Source: Symmachiella dynata (GTDB lineage: Bacteria > Planctomycetota > Planctomycetia > Planctomycetales > Planctomycetaceae). From it: a stretch of 64,000 nt of DNA. Shown here piece by piece: positions 24,494-33,816 of this stretch. Position numbers and translations under genes: made by a program. Location: NCBI RefSeq assembly GCF_007747995.1, contig NZ_CP036276.1, forward strand, positions 2,781,001-2,845,000. Reading direction: 5' to 3'. The notes beneath the pieces are model-generated. The model ran no database searches. It was given only the letters and a program-made list of their open reading frames with translations, and was not told where the DNA came from. Each line of letters begins with the position of its first letter. Position 1 is the first letter of the stretch.

Positions 24494-25162
24494 ATGTTAG
24501 ACTGGATGTGTTGTGGAATTGACAAATATCCAAGCGGTGCGGGTGTGGCTGTGCGACTTGATGATGCGGAAATCATGCAGCGGGTGAAAACGGGTGACGT
24601 CGCCTTGTTTGACGAACTCGTGCGCCGTTATCGCGAGCCGCTGTTGCATGTTGCTTGGAGTAAACTGGGGCATCGCGAGTGGGCTGAGGATGTTGTGCAG
24701 GAGGCGTTTCTGGCCGCTTATGCCGCGCGGGCGACCTATAATCCTGATTTTGCGTTTCGGACGTGGTTGTGGACGATCCTGCTGAATCTTTGCCGCCGGC
24801 AATGGAAACGCCGTGCTGCGAAGGGGCAGGAACTGACACAAGCGTTTCAGTCCGAACGGGGGCAAAGCGAACCAGGGACCGCCGGAGTTCGGGAACCGGT
24901 TTCGCACGACTGCGGATTGGCACAGATGTTGGAGACGGAGCAACGTCAAAATGTGCTACGGATGATTGCCCAACTGCCCGAACCGCAAGGAGACGCGATC
25001 CGTTTGCGGTTTTTTGCCGGTTTGAAATTCGACGAGATCGCCGCGGCCATGGAGAGTGCAGTCAGTACAGCCAAGGTGCGTGTCCGCAATGGCCTGCGGG
25101 AATTGACGCGGCAATTGCAAAACGACGACGAGGGTCCGCCGAGGCGCGGGCCTTTCAATTGA
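24494..25162 (+). CDS. ECF-type RNA polymerase sigma factor
   Basis: 222 residues. Region 2 is clear: 'MQRVKTGDVALFDELVRRYR', then 'HREWAEDVVQEAFLAAYAAR' (2.2) and 'FAFRTWLWTILLNLCRRQWK' (2.4). Region 4 carries 'LPEPQGDAIRLRFFAGLKFD', then EIAAAMESAVSTAKVRVRNGL, a helix-turn-helix. The linker between the two is long and Gln/Glu-rich. The start is uncertain. The ATG at 24494 follows a G7-T-G7 tract, and GTG codons at 24545 and 24551 lie closer to the conserved region. The anti-sigma-like gene downstream begins 154 bases later and is likely its regulator. Confidence 0.85.
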   Translation: MLDWMCCGIDKYPSGAGVAVRLDDAEIMQRVKTGDVALFDELVRRYREPLLHVAWSKLGHREWAEDVVQEAFLAAYAARATYNPDFAFRTWLWTILLNLCRRQWKRRAAKGQELTQAFQSERGQSEPGTAGVREPVSHDCGLAQMLETEQRQNVLRMIAQLPEPQGDAIRLRFFAGLKFDEIAAAMESAVSTAKVRVRNGLRELTRQLQNDDEGPPRRGPFN

Positions 25163-25168
25163 ATAGAA

Positions 25169-25251
25169 CCAGTTTCAAAACCCGGTTGTGCTTGTTTTCG
25201 AAACGTACAGATCAGTGTCAGTGAAACGCGTCAGAGGGTTTTGAAACGACT
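25169..25251. repeat. 83-base inverted-repeat element (CCAGTTTCAAAACCC type)
   Basis: CCAGTTTCAAAACCCGGTTG at the left and AGAGGGTTTTGAAACGACT at the right form a 13-base terminal inverted repeat. The central bases also match the copy at 42387-42470. It lies between the sigma factor and its probable anti-sigma gene. Confidence 0.75.
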
Positions 25252-25315
25252 TGTAAGAATACATCTCGAAACAGATAGTGCTTCCCAACCGAAATCATTG
25301 AGCGGTGTAAGAGCG

Positions 25316-26020
25316 ATGAATTGTGACCAAGCCTTTGAATGTCTGACCGATCCTGAAACCGGCGACGATTCCGCATTGCAGGATCATCTCGATCACTGTC
25401 CGCGTTGTCGTGACATGGCGGAGATTCTCGAACCGGCGCTGCGGTTTGTCACGGGCGATGCCGCGCAAGATTGGTCGACGTCGGCATGGGAGTTCTCCAC
25501 AAACGTCACCAACCCGGCGACACAGTCGCAGCCGTTTTTGACCGAGCAGGCGGTGCGTGTGGCGGAAGAGGCGGCGAGCGGGTTATCGGCGCGCAGCAAT
25601 CGGCAGCAGCGGACGCGTCGCAATCGCTGGTTGGCGGTCGCCTTGTTGGCACCGATGTTCGCCCTGGCCATGTTCCTGGCCGAACAAGACGACACCTCGA
25701 ATGCACAACCTCCACGGCAATACCGTGCCAGCGGCCCGGCACTGGGGACCTGTACCCGGACCAGCGTGGCCATGCTCGCTAAACGAGATGAAACCAACCG
25801 CGAGATCAGCGCCTACGAAGTGGTGCTATCTTGCAACGTCTGCCATCTATTGGATCGTCCGGTCCGCCGCGACGCGCAAGATCCTCTCAAATTGCAACCG
25901 GCCAAACCGGTGGAAGCGGGAGGTCATTGGGAGACGACGCCGGGGGCTGCGCATGTCTCGACCGGCATCTCATTTCGCTGGCAAATGGCGGCCCGCGCCT
26001 CTCAAAATCGTGCGTGCTGA
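25316..26020 (+). CDS. Probable anti-sigma factor with a CxxCH motif
   Basis: 234 residues. The N-terminus has the zinc anti-sigma (ZAS) motif in 'DHLDHCPRCRDM' (H24-x3-C28-x2-C31), the usual sigma-binding element. One membrane span (about 105-122, 'WLAVALLAPMFALAMFLAEQ') separates it from a C-terminal region expected outside the cytoplasm. That region carries CNVCH at 173-177, a c-type haem attachment signature. The surrounding fold is not recognisable as a cytochrome, and the tail ('ARASQNRAC') looks unusual, so a frame or sequence problem there cannot be excluded. Its place after an ECF sigma gene supports a regulatory pair. Redox or haem sensing is a hypothesis. Confidence 0.6.
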   Translation: MNCDQAFECLTDPETGDDSALQDHLDHCPRCRDMAEILEPALRFVTGDAAQDWSTSAWEFSTNVTNPATQSQPFLTEQAVRVAEEAASGLSARSNRQQRTRRNRWLAVALLAPMFALAMFLAEQDDTSNAQPPRQYRASGPALGTCTRTSVAMLAKRDETNREISAYEVVLSCNVCHLLDRPVRRDAQDPLKLQPAKPVEAGGHWETTPGAAHVSTGISFRWQMAARASQNRAC

Positions 26021-26391
26021 GTTCGCACAAACCGATTTGCCTATCTCAGTTCGCAATCTCGAATTGAGACGCAAAAATTGGCTCAGCTAGCGCCGATTTC
26101 GGCTTGCCGGTATCGTCCGATTCGAGTATTTACCTTCCACTCTCCGCGGTTTGATGCGCGGGGCCTGTGTGCAATTTGCCATGACGGCTCGGTCCGCATG
26201 GTGAAATGGACGCGACGGTCTCGCATTTTTCAAGCCTCGCGACAGTCTGATTCTCTCAACACTTCTGCGATTTCACATCGAGTTCACATCTTCACAAGCA
26301 TCAGCGGCATCATCATAGCTAGGTTTTAGCTACGGTGCGGTCTCTGCTCGTTTGGTTGGCGGCTAGTCCGCCCTGTGGGAATATATAGCAA
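26021..26391. other. Intergenic stretch before the Omp85 gene
   Basis: No supportable gene or repeat. It probably carries the promoter of the gene at 26392; no confident -35/-10 pair seen. Confidence 0.35.
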
Positions 26392-28968
26392 ATGAACGGT
26401 GTCCACATTGACACCCACGGCAGGCGAACTTTAGGGCGCCGACGGTGCGCTGGGTTGTGCGCTCTGGCTGTGCTGGTGTTTGTTACGGCGGGTTCGGTCT
26501 CGCCGGATTTGGGATTGCGCGTCGCCGCCGCACAAGAAGAAGTGGTTAGGACCGTGGGTGGCGAAACTCTGCTCAAGATTCGTCGCGTGGAAGTGGAAGG
26601 CAACCGCACCATTCCCGTCGACGCGATCGCCCGCAAAATTAAGATCCGCCCGGACCAAGAGGTCACCGCGCAACAAATCCGCGCCGAAGTACAATCATTA
26701 CACAAAACACGCTGGTTCATCGATGTGAAGGAGAAACTCCGAGAGACAGACGATGGCGATGGTTACGTGTTGGTGTTCAATGTCCGCGAACGGCCGATCT
26801 TGCAGGACGTGGTCTACAAAGGCAACGAGGAAATCAAAACCAAGCAGCTTGCGGCGATTACGAATCTGCGCAAAGGAAGTGCCTTCGACGTTAGCTTGAA
26901 CCGTGATTCGGTGCGGGCCATTGAATCATATTACCATGAAAAAGGATTCATTCACTGTAAAGTGACTTTGGAGAAGGGGGACCACGAGGATGACCGCGAA
27001 GTGATCTTTCTGATCGATGAAGGTCCCAAGGTGGTTGTCACCAAAATCAAATTCGAAGGAAACGATTTCTTTTCCGGACCGTTGTTGAGAACCAAAGTCG
27101 TGACCAAAACACGTAAGTTGGGATTCTTCGGCGGCAAATTTGACCCGGCCACCATTCCCGACGATATCGTCGCCCTGAAGGAATACTATTTCAGCCTGGG
27201 ATTCTTTGATGTCAAAATCGAAAACGACGTCAAGCAGTCCAAGGATGGCTCGAAGGTGCAGCTCACTTATACGATCGATGAAGGCATTCGCTACAAAGTC
27301 GGCGAAATCCGCTTCAACGGACCCCGCGTGATTGCTGAGGAGACCTTTCGCGAACAACTGAAACTGCGCGAAGGGGATGAGTTCGACGAACGGAAACTGA
27401 ACGCCGACATCGCCATGATCAAGGCGGCCTACGGCAAGTTGGGCCGGATTTTTGCCGTCGTGAATACCGGGTCGAAGTATTACGACGAACCGGGCAAGAT
27501 GGATTTGGTGTTTGACGTCAACGAAGATCAGCCGTATCGCATCAATAAAATTATTGTCAAATTCAAAGGTGAGTATCCGACCACCAAGGAATCGACCGTC
27601 TTAGATCGCATTCCGATCAAACCGGGCGACTTGGCCGATCCGGCCGTGTTGAAATTGGCAAAAAGTCGATTAGAAGGCTCTCAGTTGTTTGCCGGCCGAG
27701 GCCAACCGGGGACTCCTCCCTCGTTGGAAGTCAAACAAATTGACGATGAACAGACCGAAACCGCTGCGCGGGAGGTGATTCGCGCCCAATACACCGACGC
27801 GCCGGCGCAGAATCCAATTATCAACAACAGCCCCCAAGGGGATCCCTTTGGCGAATCGTTATCACTTCCCCCGGCAAACTGGGTCAATCCTCGGATGTTG
27901 GACTTGGAAGTGGGCGTAGAAGAGGCACAGACCGGCCGGTTGATGATCGGTGCTGGTGTGAACAGTGACAGCGGATTGGTTGGATCCGTGGTGTTGGATG
28001 AACGCAATTTCGATATTATGCGTCCCCCCACCAGTTGGGATGACATCTGGTCCGGACGGGCCTGGCGGGGAGCGGGTCAGCAATTCCGTTTGGAAGCTGT
28101 GCCTGGTACGGTCGTGAATCGGTATTTGGCCAACTGGCGTGATCCTTATGCGTTTACGTTTCTGGACCGTGATGTGAGCTTTGGAGTCAGCGGATTCTTC
28201 TTCAATCGGATTTATGACGACTGGGATGAACAACGTTTAGGGGGCCGCGTCACACTGGGGATGCAGCTCGATCGCGAATGGTCCCTGGGGACGGCGTTTC
28301 GTTTGGAAGATGTGGAAATCTCGAATCCCGACGTACCGACACCCCCCTCGTTGGAAGAAGCAGTGGGCAACAATTTTCTGTCGACCGTACGCACAAGCAT
28401 TTCACACGACACACGTGATGCGGCATTCTTGCCGAGCGAAGGGCACTTTGTCGAAGCGGCCTATGAGCAGGCGTTTGGCGATTACAGTTACCCGAAATTT
28501 GAACTCGAAGGGAGTCAGTACTTTCAAGTCGGATCGCGTGCCGATGGCAGTGGTCGTCAAATCGTGACTCTGCGGGGCCAATTTGGATACACCGGCGAAG
28601 ATACGCCGATCTTCGAGAAGTTCTATGCCGGTGGTTACCAAAGCTTTCGTGGTTTCCGTTTTCGCGGCGTTTCACCACGTGAGTTCGACGTAACGGTCGG
28701 TGGCGAGTTCCTGACGTTGGGAACGGTGGAATACATGGTGCCGTTGATGGCCAACGACAGCGTGCAAGCGGTCGTCTTCTCCGACTTTGGTACGGTTGAA
28801 GAAAACGTCACCTTCCGCCACTTCCGAGCCTCGGTCGGTGCCGGTCTGCGAATCACAGTTCCCGCCTTGGGCCCCGTGCCGTTGGCCCTCGACTGGGCTG
28901 TACCTGTGGCCGACCAACCGTACGACGACCGACAGCTGTTCGCGTTCTACTTCGGTGTGTTTAACTAA
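26392..28968 (+). CDS. bamA: BamA-like Omp85 outer membrane assembly protein
   Basis: 858 residues. The N-terminus is basic followed by a hydrophobic stretch, a signal peptide of about 47 residues ending near 'LRVAAAQEEV'. Several POTRA domains follow (about 55-480): 'LLKIRRVEVEGNRTIPVDAI', 'RPILQDVVYKGNEEIKTKQL', 'KVVVTKIKFEGNDFFSGPLL' and 'YKVGEIRFNGPRVIAEETF' each begin one. The barrel (about 520-858) holds 'GGYQSFRGFRFRGVSPREFD' (the RGF/RGY motif of Omp85 lid loops) and ends 'FAFYFGVFN'. BamA inserts beta-barrel proteins into the outer membrane. The last residue is Asn after Phe, slightly off the usual terminal Phe. Confidence 0.9.
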   Translation: MNGVHIDTHGRRTLGRRRCAGLCALAVLVFVTAGSVSPDLGLRVAAAQEEVVRTVGGETLLKIRRVEVEGNRTIPVDAIARKIKIRPDQEVTAQQIRAEVQSLHKTRWFIDVKEKLRETDDGDGYVLVFNVRERPILQDVVYKGNEEIKTKQLAAITNLRKGSAFDVSLNRDSVRAIESYYHEKGFIHCKVTLEKGDHEDDREVIFLIDEGPKVVVTKIKFEGNDFFSGPLLRTKVVTKTRKLGFFGGKFDPATIPDDIVALKEYYFSLGFFDVKIENDVKQSKDGSKVQLTYTIDEGIRYKVGEIRFNGPRVIAEETFREQLKLREGDEFDERKLNADIAMIKAAYGKLGRIFAVVNTGSKYYDEPGKMDLVFDVNEDQPYRINKIIVKFKGEYPTTKESTVLDRIPIKPGDLADPAVLKLAKSRLEGSQLFAGRGQPGTPPSLEVKQIDDEQTETAAREVIRAQYTDAPAQNPIINNSPQGDPFGESLSLPPANWVNPRMLDLEVGVEEAQTGRLMIGAGVNSDSGLVGSVVLDERNFDIMRPPTSWDDIWSGRAWRGAGQQFRLEAVPGTVVNRYLANWRDPYAFTFLDRDVSFGVSGFFFNRIYDDWDEQRLGGRVTLGMQLDREWSLGTAFRLEDVEISNPDVPTPPSLEEAVGNNFLSTVRTSISHDTRDAAFLPSEGHFVEAAYEQAFGDYSYPKFELEGSQYFQVGSRADGSGRQIVTLRGQFGYTGEDTPIFEKFYAGGYQSFRGFRFRGVSPREFDVTVGGEFLTLGTVEYMVPLMANDSVQAVVFSDFGTVEENVTFRHFRASVGAGLRITVPALGPVPLALDWAVPVADQPYDDRQLFAFYFGVFN

Positions 28969-29010
28969 TGCGACAGCGCCGGGTTAGTACGCTCTTCGTT
29001 CACGTTTAGA

Positions 29011-29122
29011 GTGCCACTGCTGGCTTGCCCAGCAGTGCGTTTGTCGATTGTCGTTTGTCGTCGATTCGCATGGACAACTCGCCCTTCCACCGCACTGGCG
29101 GACGAGCCGCCAGTGGCACCCC
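29011..29122. repeat. Paired palindrome element, GCCACTGCTGG family
   Basis: The left hairpin GTGCCACTGCTGGCTTGCCC... and the right hairpin CACTGGCGGACGAGCCGCCA... enclose about 50 bases. Same layout as 19682-19760. Confidence 0.75.
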
Positions 29123-29205
29123 ACGATTTTGGTGTGCTCATTGACTTATTGCGAATCAACCTATTCGACACAGTGGAAATTCCGATTCTGCAGGCTGCGG
29201 GCGGT

Positions 29206-30003
29206 CTATACCCGATCGGTTGGTTGAAATAGCGGGTTGCGGCTGAGTCGTAGTTTGTGCGCCCAATACTGCGTTAAGACGCCCAACGTAGTGATGCCGT
29301 ATTTGAGGCTGCGCTGAAAGTTAATGCTTGAGGCTTCGGCAAAGTAGCGGACCGGAACCGGGATGTCTCCCAGTTTGAATCCAAAGCGGACAGCCTGCGC
29401 GAGAAATTGGCTGTCGAAGACAAAGTCATCGGAATTGCGCTCAAACGGGATGGTCTCCAGCACTTCGCGGCGGTAGGCGCGAAAGCCGCTGTGGAAATCG
29501 CCCAGGTTCTGCCCCAGTGCGATATTCTCAACAATCGTCAGCAGCCGATTGGCGAAATACTTGTACGGCGGCATGCCCCCATCCAGAGCTTCTTTTCGCG
29601 TGCGAATCCGCGAGCCGAGTACGCAATCGCAGATTCCCAGCCGCAGAATCTCCACCGCCAGCGGGATCACGCGGCTGTCGTATTGATAGTCGGGATGGAT
29701 CATCACGATAAACTCAGCCTGTTGTTCTAGGGCGTAGCGGTAGCAGGTCTTTTGGTTCCCGCCATAGCCCAGGTTGTGTTCGTGCTCAATCACCGTCAGC
29801 CCCAATTCGCGGGCGAGTTCGACGGTGTTGTCGCTGCTACAGTCATCGACCAGCACGATCTCGTCGACGGTCCCGGCGGGAATATCGGCTAAGGTTTTGC
29901 GAAGCGTCGATGCGGCATTGTAGGCCGGCATCACGGCGACAACGCGGCCTGTTTTTTCGTCAGGCGCAGTCTGGGGATTACTCATGGAAGTCTGTGTGGG
30001 CAT
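29206..30003 (-). CDS. Family 2 glycosyltransferase (dolichol-phosphate-mannose-synthase-like)
   Basis: 265 residues from the ATG at 30003; a second in-frame ATG is at 29985 and neither has a good ribosome-binding site. GT-A fold signature: '[20 protein letters not shown]' at the start, '[20 protein letters not shown]' for the nucleotide, '[20 protein letters not shown]' with the metal-binding acidic residues, and '[20 protein letters not shown]' for the acceptor region. No membrane span. Such enzymes move a sugar from a nucleotide donor to a polyprenyl phosphate or to a glycan; the acceptor is unknown. Confidence 0.8.
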   Translation of the reverse strand: MPTQTSMSNPQTAPDEKTGRVVAVMPAYNAASTLRKTLADIPAGTVDEIVLVDDCSSDNTVELARELGLTVIEHEHNLGYGGNQKTCYRYALEQQAEFIVMIHPDYQYDSRVIPLAVEILRLGICDCVLGSRIRTRKEALDGGMPPYKYFANRLLTIVENIALGQNLGDFHSGFRAYRREVLETIPFERNSDDFVFDSQFLAQAVRFGFKLGDIPVPVRYFAEASSINFQRSLKYGITTLGVLTQYWAHKLRLSRNPLFQPTDRV

Positions 30004-30609
30004 GGGGGAGTATTTCGGGCAAATAGAATTGAATGGACCCGCGAACAAGATGTGCGGAAACGAGAAGTCGGACGTTTCGATCTGTATCCTATAGTCACCG
30101 TGCTCGAAAGGCTACCGCCGCAGCCACCCTGAGTGCGGTAGAACCCCAACCAGGCGTGGCTGTTTTTTCTCTAGCCACAGATTGAACACAGATTAAACAC
30201 AGATTTTTTCGGGGTGAGATCAAAAATCCCAAACCGACCGCTTGCGGTCGCACTGTGCGATCCCGACCGGACAACGTGCCCGTGTGATTTGTGATACGAA
30301 ACAATATGGTTTTTTGTGGGAGGGCGATTTGCCTGGGTGGACGTATTTGGGTGGATCAACAGAAGTCTTTGCAATAATTTCGTACATCGCAGACGCGCTT
30401 TGACCGTTTGCAGTGCAGGGGAGAGGACGGGCGGCAATCGACAGAAGCTGACGGCGGAATCTGGGCAGGACTTAATGGCAAACGAGGCGCCTGGGAAAAC
30501 ACGTTGCGTGGCGAACTCGACTGCGGGTTGCTGGAAAGTCGCACGGGGAGTTGCTAGTTTAAAGCGGTCGAATGAACGAAATTTCCCTTAAAAAAATACG
30601 GGCGGCTGT
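30004..30609. other. Intergenic stretch with a single repeat arm
   Basis: Divergent spacer between the glycosyltransferase and the TRAP operon. 30172-30210 is an isolated left arm of the CACAGATTGAA element. The remainder has open frames without family resemblance. The 60 bases before 30610 are AT-rich and end with a weak ribosome-binding site. Confidence 0.4.
30172..30210. repeat. Isolated arm, CACAGATTGAA flavour
   Basis: TAGCCACAGATTGAACACAG... with units CACAGATTGAA, CACAGATTAAA, CACAGATTTT. No right arm follows within 400 bases. Confidence 0.7.
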
Positions 30610-31698
30610 ATGACAGATCATAAACGTATTCTGACCCAATGGTGCGTCCCGGTCGGCGCTTGTCTCACGATGGCGGCGACGCTCTTTATGGCTGGTTGCG
30701 GAGGTGGTGGCAACGGCGATGGGACGGGCGGAGGAGATGGCAGCGGGGGCGGACGTCAATTTTTGGATATGGGCACAGCCCCGGCCGGCGGAGCATTTTT
30801 CACCGTCGGCAACGCGCTGGCTGAAGTGCTCAATTCGCAAAAAGGGGACAACGACTGGAAAGTCACCGCCAAAGGGACCAAAGGGACACAGGAAAACATT
30901 CGCGGGATTGATTCCGGCAAGTTAAAATTGGGACTGGCCAATGCCGCGATCACCTATTTTGCCGTCCGCGGCGAAGAGGGGTGGGACAAAAAATATCCCA
31001 TCAAATCGGTGATGACGCTGGCCCCCAACGTGGCCATGTTCATTTCCAAAGAAGATGGCGGGCCCCAAACCATTGCTGATCTCAAAGGCAAGCGCGTTGT
31101 GGTTGGTCCCTCGGGGGCGGGATTTGAATTCTTTATCAAACCGCTGCTGGAAGAGCACGGCGTGACTTACGACGATTTTATTCCCTCGAACAACACCCAA
31201 TCGGCCGCTGTGGACGAACTGGGCGACGGCGCTGTCGATGCAGCCTTCTTGGGCGGAGCAGTTCCCACATCGTCGATCACACAGGCTTGTTCGACGCACG
31301 ACATTCATTTCATCCCGTTTGACGAAGCTGCCAAAGCAGCGCTGATTGAAAAGTATCCCTTCTTCCATCCGGCGACCATCAAAGCGGACGTTTACTCCGA
31401 TTTGACGGAGGATTTTGAAGGCTTGAACGTCGGCAGCATGCAACTCATCACACACGCCGACGTCGATGAGGACATGATCTATCAGGTCACCAAGACCATC
31501 TACGAGAACGCCGCTGAAGTGCAAAAGAAGCACGCTGCGGGGAAAGCGATCAATCCCAAGGTTGTGGTGCGGAACACCGGCACGGAGTTCCACCCTGGAG
31601 CGATTCGCTACTACAAGGAAATCGGCATTTGGCCCAATGCGGACGCTGCTGAGCCTGCCGGTGAAGAACCCGCTGCCAAAGAAGAATCCGCTGAATAG
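30610..31698 (+). CDS. TAXI-family TRAP transporter solute-binding lipoprotein
   Basis: 362 residues. Lipoprotein signal ending 'MAATLFMAGC' (lipid Cys at 30), then a Gly-rich linker before the folded part. 'FLDMGTAPAGGAFFTVGNAL' is the ligand-binding start typical of TAXI proteins, and 'GLANAAITYFAV', 'LKGKRVVVGPSGAGFEFFI' and 'VDAAFLGGAVPTSSITQ' are the next conserved blocks. It captures a solute in the periplasm for the permease that follows 12 bases downstream. TAXI TRAP systems often carry C4-dicarboxylates, glutamate or other carboxylates; the substrate here cannot be read. The C-terminus is Glu/Ala-rich. Confidence 0.85.
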   Translation: MTDHKRILTQWCVPVGACLTMAATLFMAGCGGGGNGDGTGGGDGSGGGRQFLDMGTAPAGGAFFTVGNALAEVLNSQKGDNDWKVTAKGTKGTQENIRGIDSGKLKLGLANAAITYFAVRGEEGWDKKYPIKSVMTLAPNVAMFISKEDGGPQTIADLKGKRVVVGPSGAGFEFFIKPLLEEHGVTYDDFIPSNNTQSAAVDELGDGAVDAAFLGGAVPTSSITQACSTHDIHFIPFDEAAKAALIEKYPFFHPATIKADVYSDLTEDFEGLNVGSMQLITHADVDEDMIYQVTKTIYENAAEVQKKHAAGKAINPKVVVRNTGTEFHPGAIRYYKEIGIWPNADAAEPAGEEPAAKEESAE

Positions 31699-31710
31699 GA
31701 AACGCACTCG

Positions 31711-33684
31711 ATGATTGAGCGGATTAAGGGCGCGCTAATTCCGACATTAGCCGTCGTGTTGTGTCTGTTCACGTTGCTGGAAGTGAACAGCTTCACGCAC
31801 TTGTTACAGCAGGAACAATCCAAGCTGGCCGTCTTTGCCATGCTGGGAATGGTGCTCTGTTTCCTGACCTTTCCACTGCACAAAAAGCTTGAACATTCGA
31901 AGATCTCGCAACTGTTCGACTTCGTGTTGGCGGCTGGGACCGTTGCATGCTGCGGATATGTGGTCGTGCAAATGGAGCCGGTTTTCGAGAGTTTGTGGAT
32001 CGACGGACAGTCATTGGGCAATCGCGCCGGCATGAATCTTCCGGTCGATATGTACGTGGGACTGGTCGGTCTGGTGTTGGTGTTGGAAGCGACCCGTCGC
32101 TCGATCGGTTTGGCCTTGCCGATTCTCGCCATCGCATTTTTGTTGTTCGCGTATTACGGCCGCGCATTGCCGGATTGGGCGTTTCCGCACTCCGGTTTGG
32201 ACTTGGACGGATTGGCCTCCAGTACATTCCTGCAAAGCACCGGTATTTTCGGCGTGGCGCTGAACGTGATGTTCAAGTATGTGTTCTTGTTCGTGATCTT
32301 CGGCGCGTTTCTAGAAATCACCGGCGGCACGCAGTTCATCATCGACTTTTCAGAGAAAGTCTTCGGCGGCAGCGCGGGTGGTCCAGCCAAAATCGCTGTG
32401 TTGGGCAGCGGATTGATGGGTTCGTTGTCCGGCAGTGCGGTTGCCAATGCCGTCACCACTGGGACATTCACGATCCCCATGATGCGCAATGCTGGATTTA
32501 AGCCGCACATTGCCGGTGGCATCACGGCTGCCGCTGCATCGGGCGGAGCATTGGTCCCGCCGATTATGGGGGCGGGCGCTTATATGATGCTGGAGATCGT
32601 CAATCCCGAAGGGGGATTCGTCTCGATCATGAAGGCGGCCATTGTGCCGGCGATCCTGTACTACTTCTCGATTTTTATGATCGTACATTTCTCAGCCAAA
32701 CGCATCGGTGCACATGAGGTTAAGGACTCTGAAAGCAAAGACCGTACAATTTGGCAATTGCTGTTTTCGTTTGAAGGCATGATATTCTTCGGCGCTTTGG
32801 CATCGCTGATCGGGTTTTTACTTGTCCCCTTCTCAGCATTCCGGTCGGTCACGTATACACTAGGCGTCATTCTTGTCTTGGGGGTCATTCACCCCGGCAA
32901 CCGGATCACGTTAGGTGAGATTCGCGATGCACTGGTGAAATCGGCGCGCGGCGGTGTTTCGCTGATTGCCGCTAGTGCCTGCGTGGGGATCATCATCGGG
33001 ATTGTTCAAGCCACCGGTGTTGCCGGCGACTTCAACAGCCAGATCGCCAAGGTGGTCGAGCACAATCTGTTTTTCGCGCTCGTGGGCATTATGACGGTCT
33101 CGATCATTTTGGGCATGGGAGTTCCCTCGGCCGTCTGTTATTTGCTGATGGCGACGCTCATGGGGCCGCTGTTGGGGGAATTGGGCGTGCCGTTGTTGGC
33201 AGCTCATATGTTCATCTTCTATTTTGGCATGATGTCCATGGTCACCCCCCCGGTGGCATTGGCTGCCTATGCCAGTGCTTCGATCGCCGGTTCGACGATC
33301 ATGGAGACGGCCTTTGCCGCATTTCGATTTTCTCTCATCGGGTTTGTGCTCCCCTACATGTTCATCTATCGCCCGGAATTGTTGCTGATGAATATCAACG
33401 GCGGTCCGGCAAACTGGGGGCTGGTGGTGGTCGAAGTTGGGATAGCCGTGCTGGGAACGGTTGCCCTGGCAGCGGGGATTACCGGATTCATGTTTCAGCG
33501 GTTCAACGACCCAACCCGCGCAGGCGTCTTAGCGGCGGCGGTGCTATTATTGGCCCCGCACAAAGTCGAAATTGCCGCCGACGATCCCGCCTTCAACACC
33601 GTCCGTATTTTGATGACCACAGCCGGGGCGGCGTTGTTTCTTATCTTAGCAGTCACCAACCACATGTCGGGTAAGAAGACTTAA
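31711..33684 (+). CDS. TRAP transporter fused permease (DctQ-DctM type)
   Basis: 657 residues, almost wholly membrane. The first 130 residues are the small-subunit-like part. The large part starts around 'MYVGLVGLVLVLEATRRSIG' and carries the family motifs 'GLMGSLSGSAVANAVTTGTF' (about 230-249), 'GGITAAAASGGALVPPIMGA' and 'IILGMGVPSAVCYLLMATLM'. It moves solute into the cytoplasm driven by a Na+ or H+ gradient. Fused permeases are the normal partner of TAXI binding proteins. It is separated by only 12 bases from the binding-protein gene, so the two form one operon. Confidence 0.9.
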   Translation: MIERIKGALIPTLAVVLCLFTLLEVNSFTHLLQQEQSKLAVFAMLGMVLCFLTFPLHKKLEHSKISQLFDFVLAAGTVACCGYVVVQMEPVFESLWIDGQSLGNRAGMNLPVDMYVGLVGLVLVLEATRRSIGLALPILAIAFLLFAYYGRALPDWAFPHSGLDLDGLASSTFLQSTGIFGVALNVMFKYVFLFVIFGAFLEITGGTQFIIDFSEKVFGGSAGGPAKIAVLGSGLMGSLSGSAVANAVTTGTFTIPMMRNAGFKPHIAGGITAAAASGGALVPPIMGAGAYMMLEIVNPEGGFVSIMKAAIVPAILYYFSIFMIVHFSAKRIGAHEVKDSESKDRTIWQLLFSFEGMIFFGALASLIGFLLVPFSAFRSVTYTLGVILVLGVIHPGNRITLGEIRDALVKSARGGVSLIAASACVGIIIGIVQATGVAGDFNSQIAKVVEHNLFFALVGIMTVSIILGMGVPSAVCYLLMATLMGPLLGELGVPLLAAHMFIFYFGMMSMVTPPVALAAYASASIAGSTIMETAFAAFRFSLIGFVLPYMFIYRPELLLMNINGGPANWGLVVVEVGIAVLGTVALAAGITGFMFQRFNDPTRAGVLAAAVLLLAPHKVEIAADDPAFNTVRILMTTAGAALFLILAVTNHMSGKKT

Positions 33685-33751
33685 GCTGCTGGATGCCGTG
33701 GTTTGGTTTGGCGGAGGCTTTGCTTTTTATTATGAGTCGCTGTTTTCGCTC

Positions 33752-33781
33752 GCACTGCTGGACAAGCCAGCAGTGGCACCC
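33752..33781. repeat. Palindromic repeat, GCCACTGCTGG family
   Basis: CACTGCTGGACAAGCCAGCAGTGGCACCC. It lies in the convergent spacer between the TRAP operon and the histidine kinase gene. Confidence 0.8.
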
Positions 33782-33816
33782 GGTCTTGTTGAGACCGAAC
33801 GGGTCTGGCTGAGTGC

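Noticed and set aside
30316-30591. 91-codon frame before the TRAP operon
   Set aside because: No family resemblance and no ribosome-binding site; the spacer is better read as a promoter region with one repeat arm.
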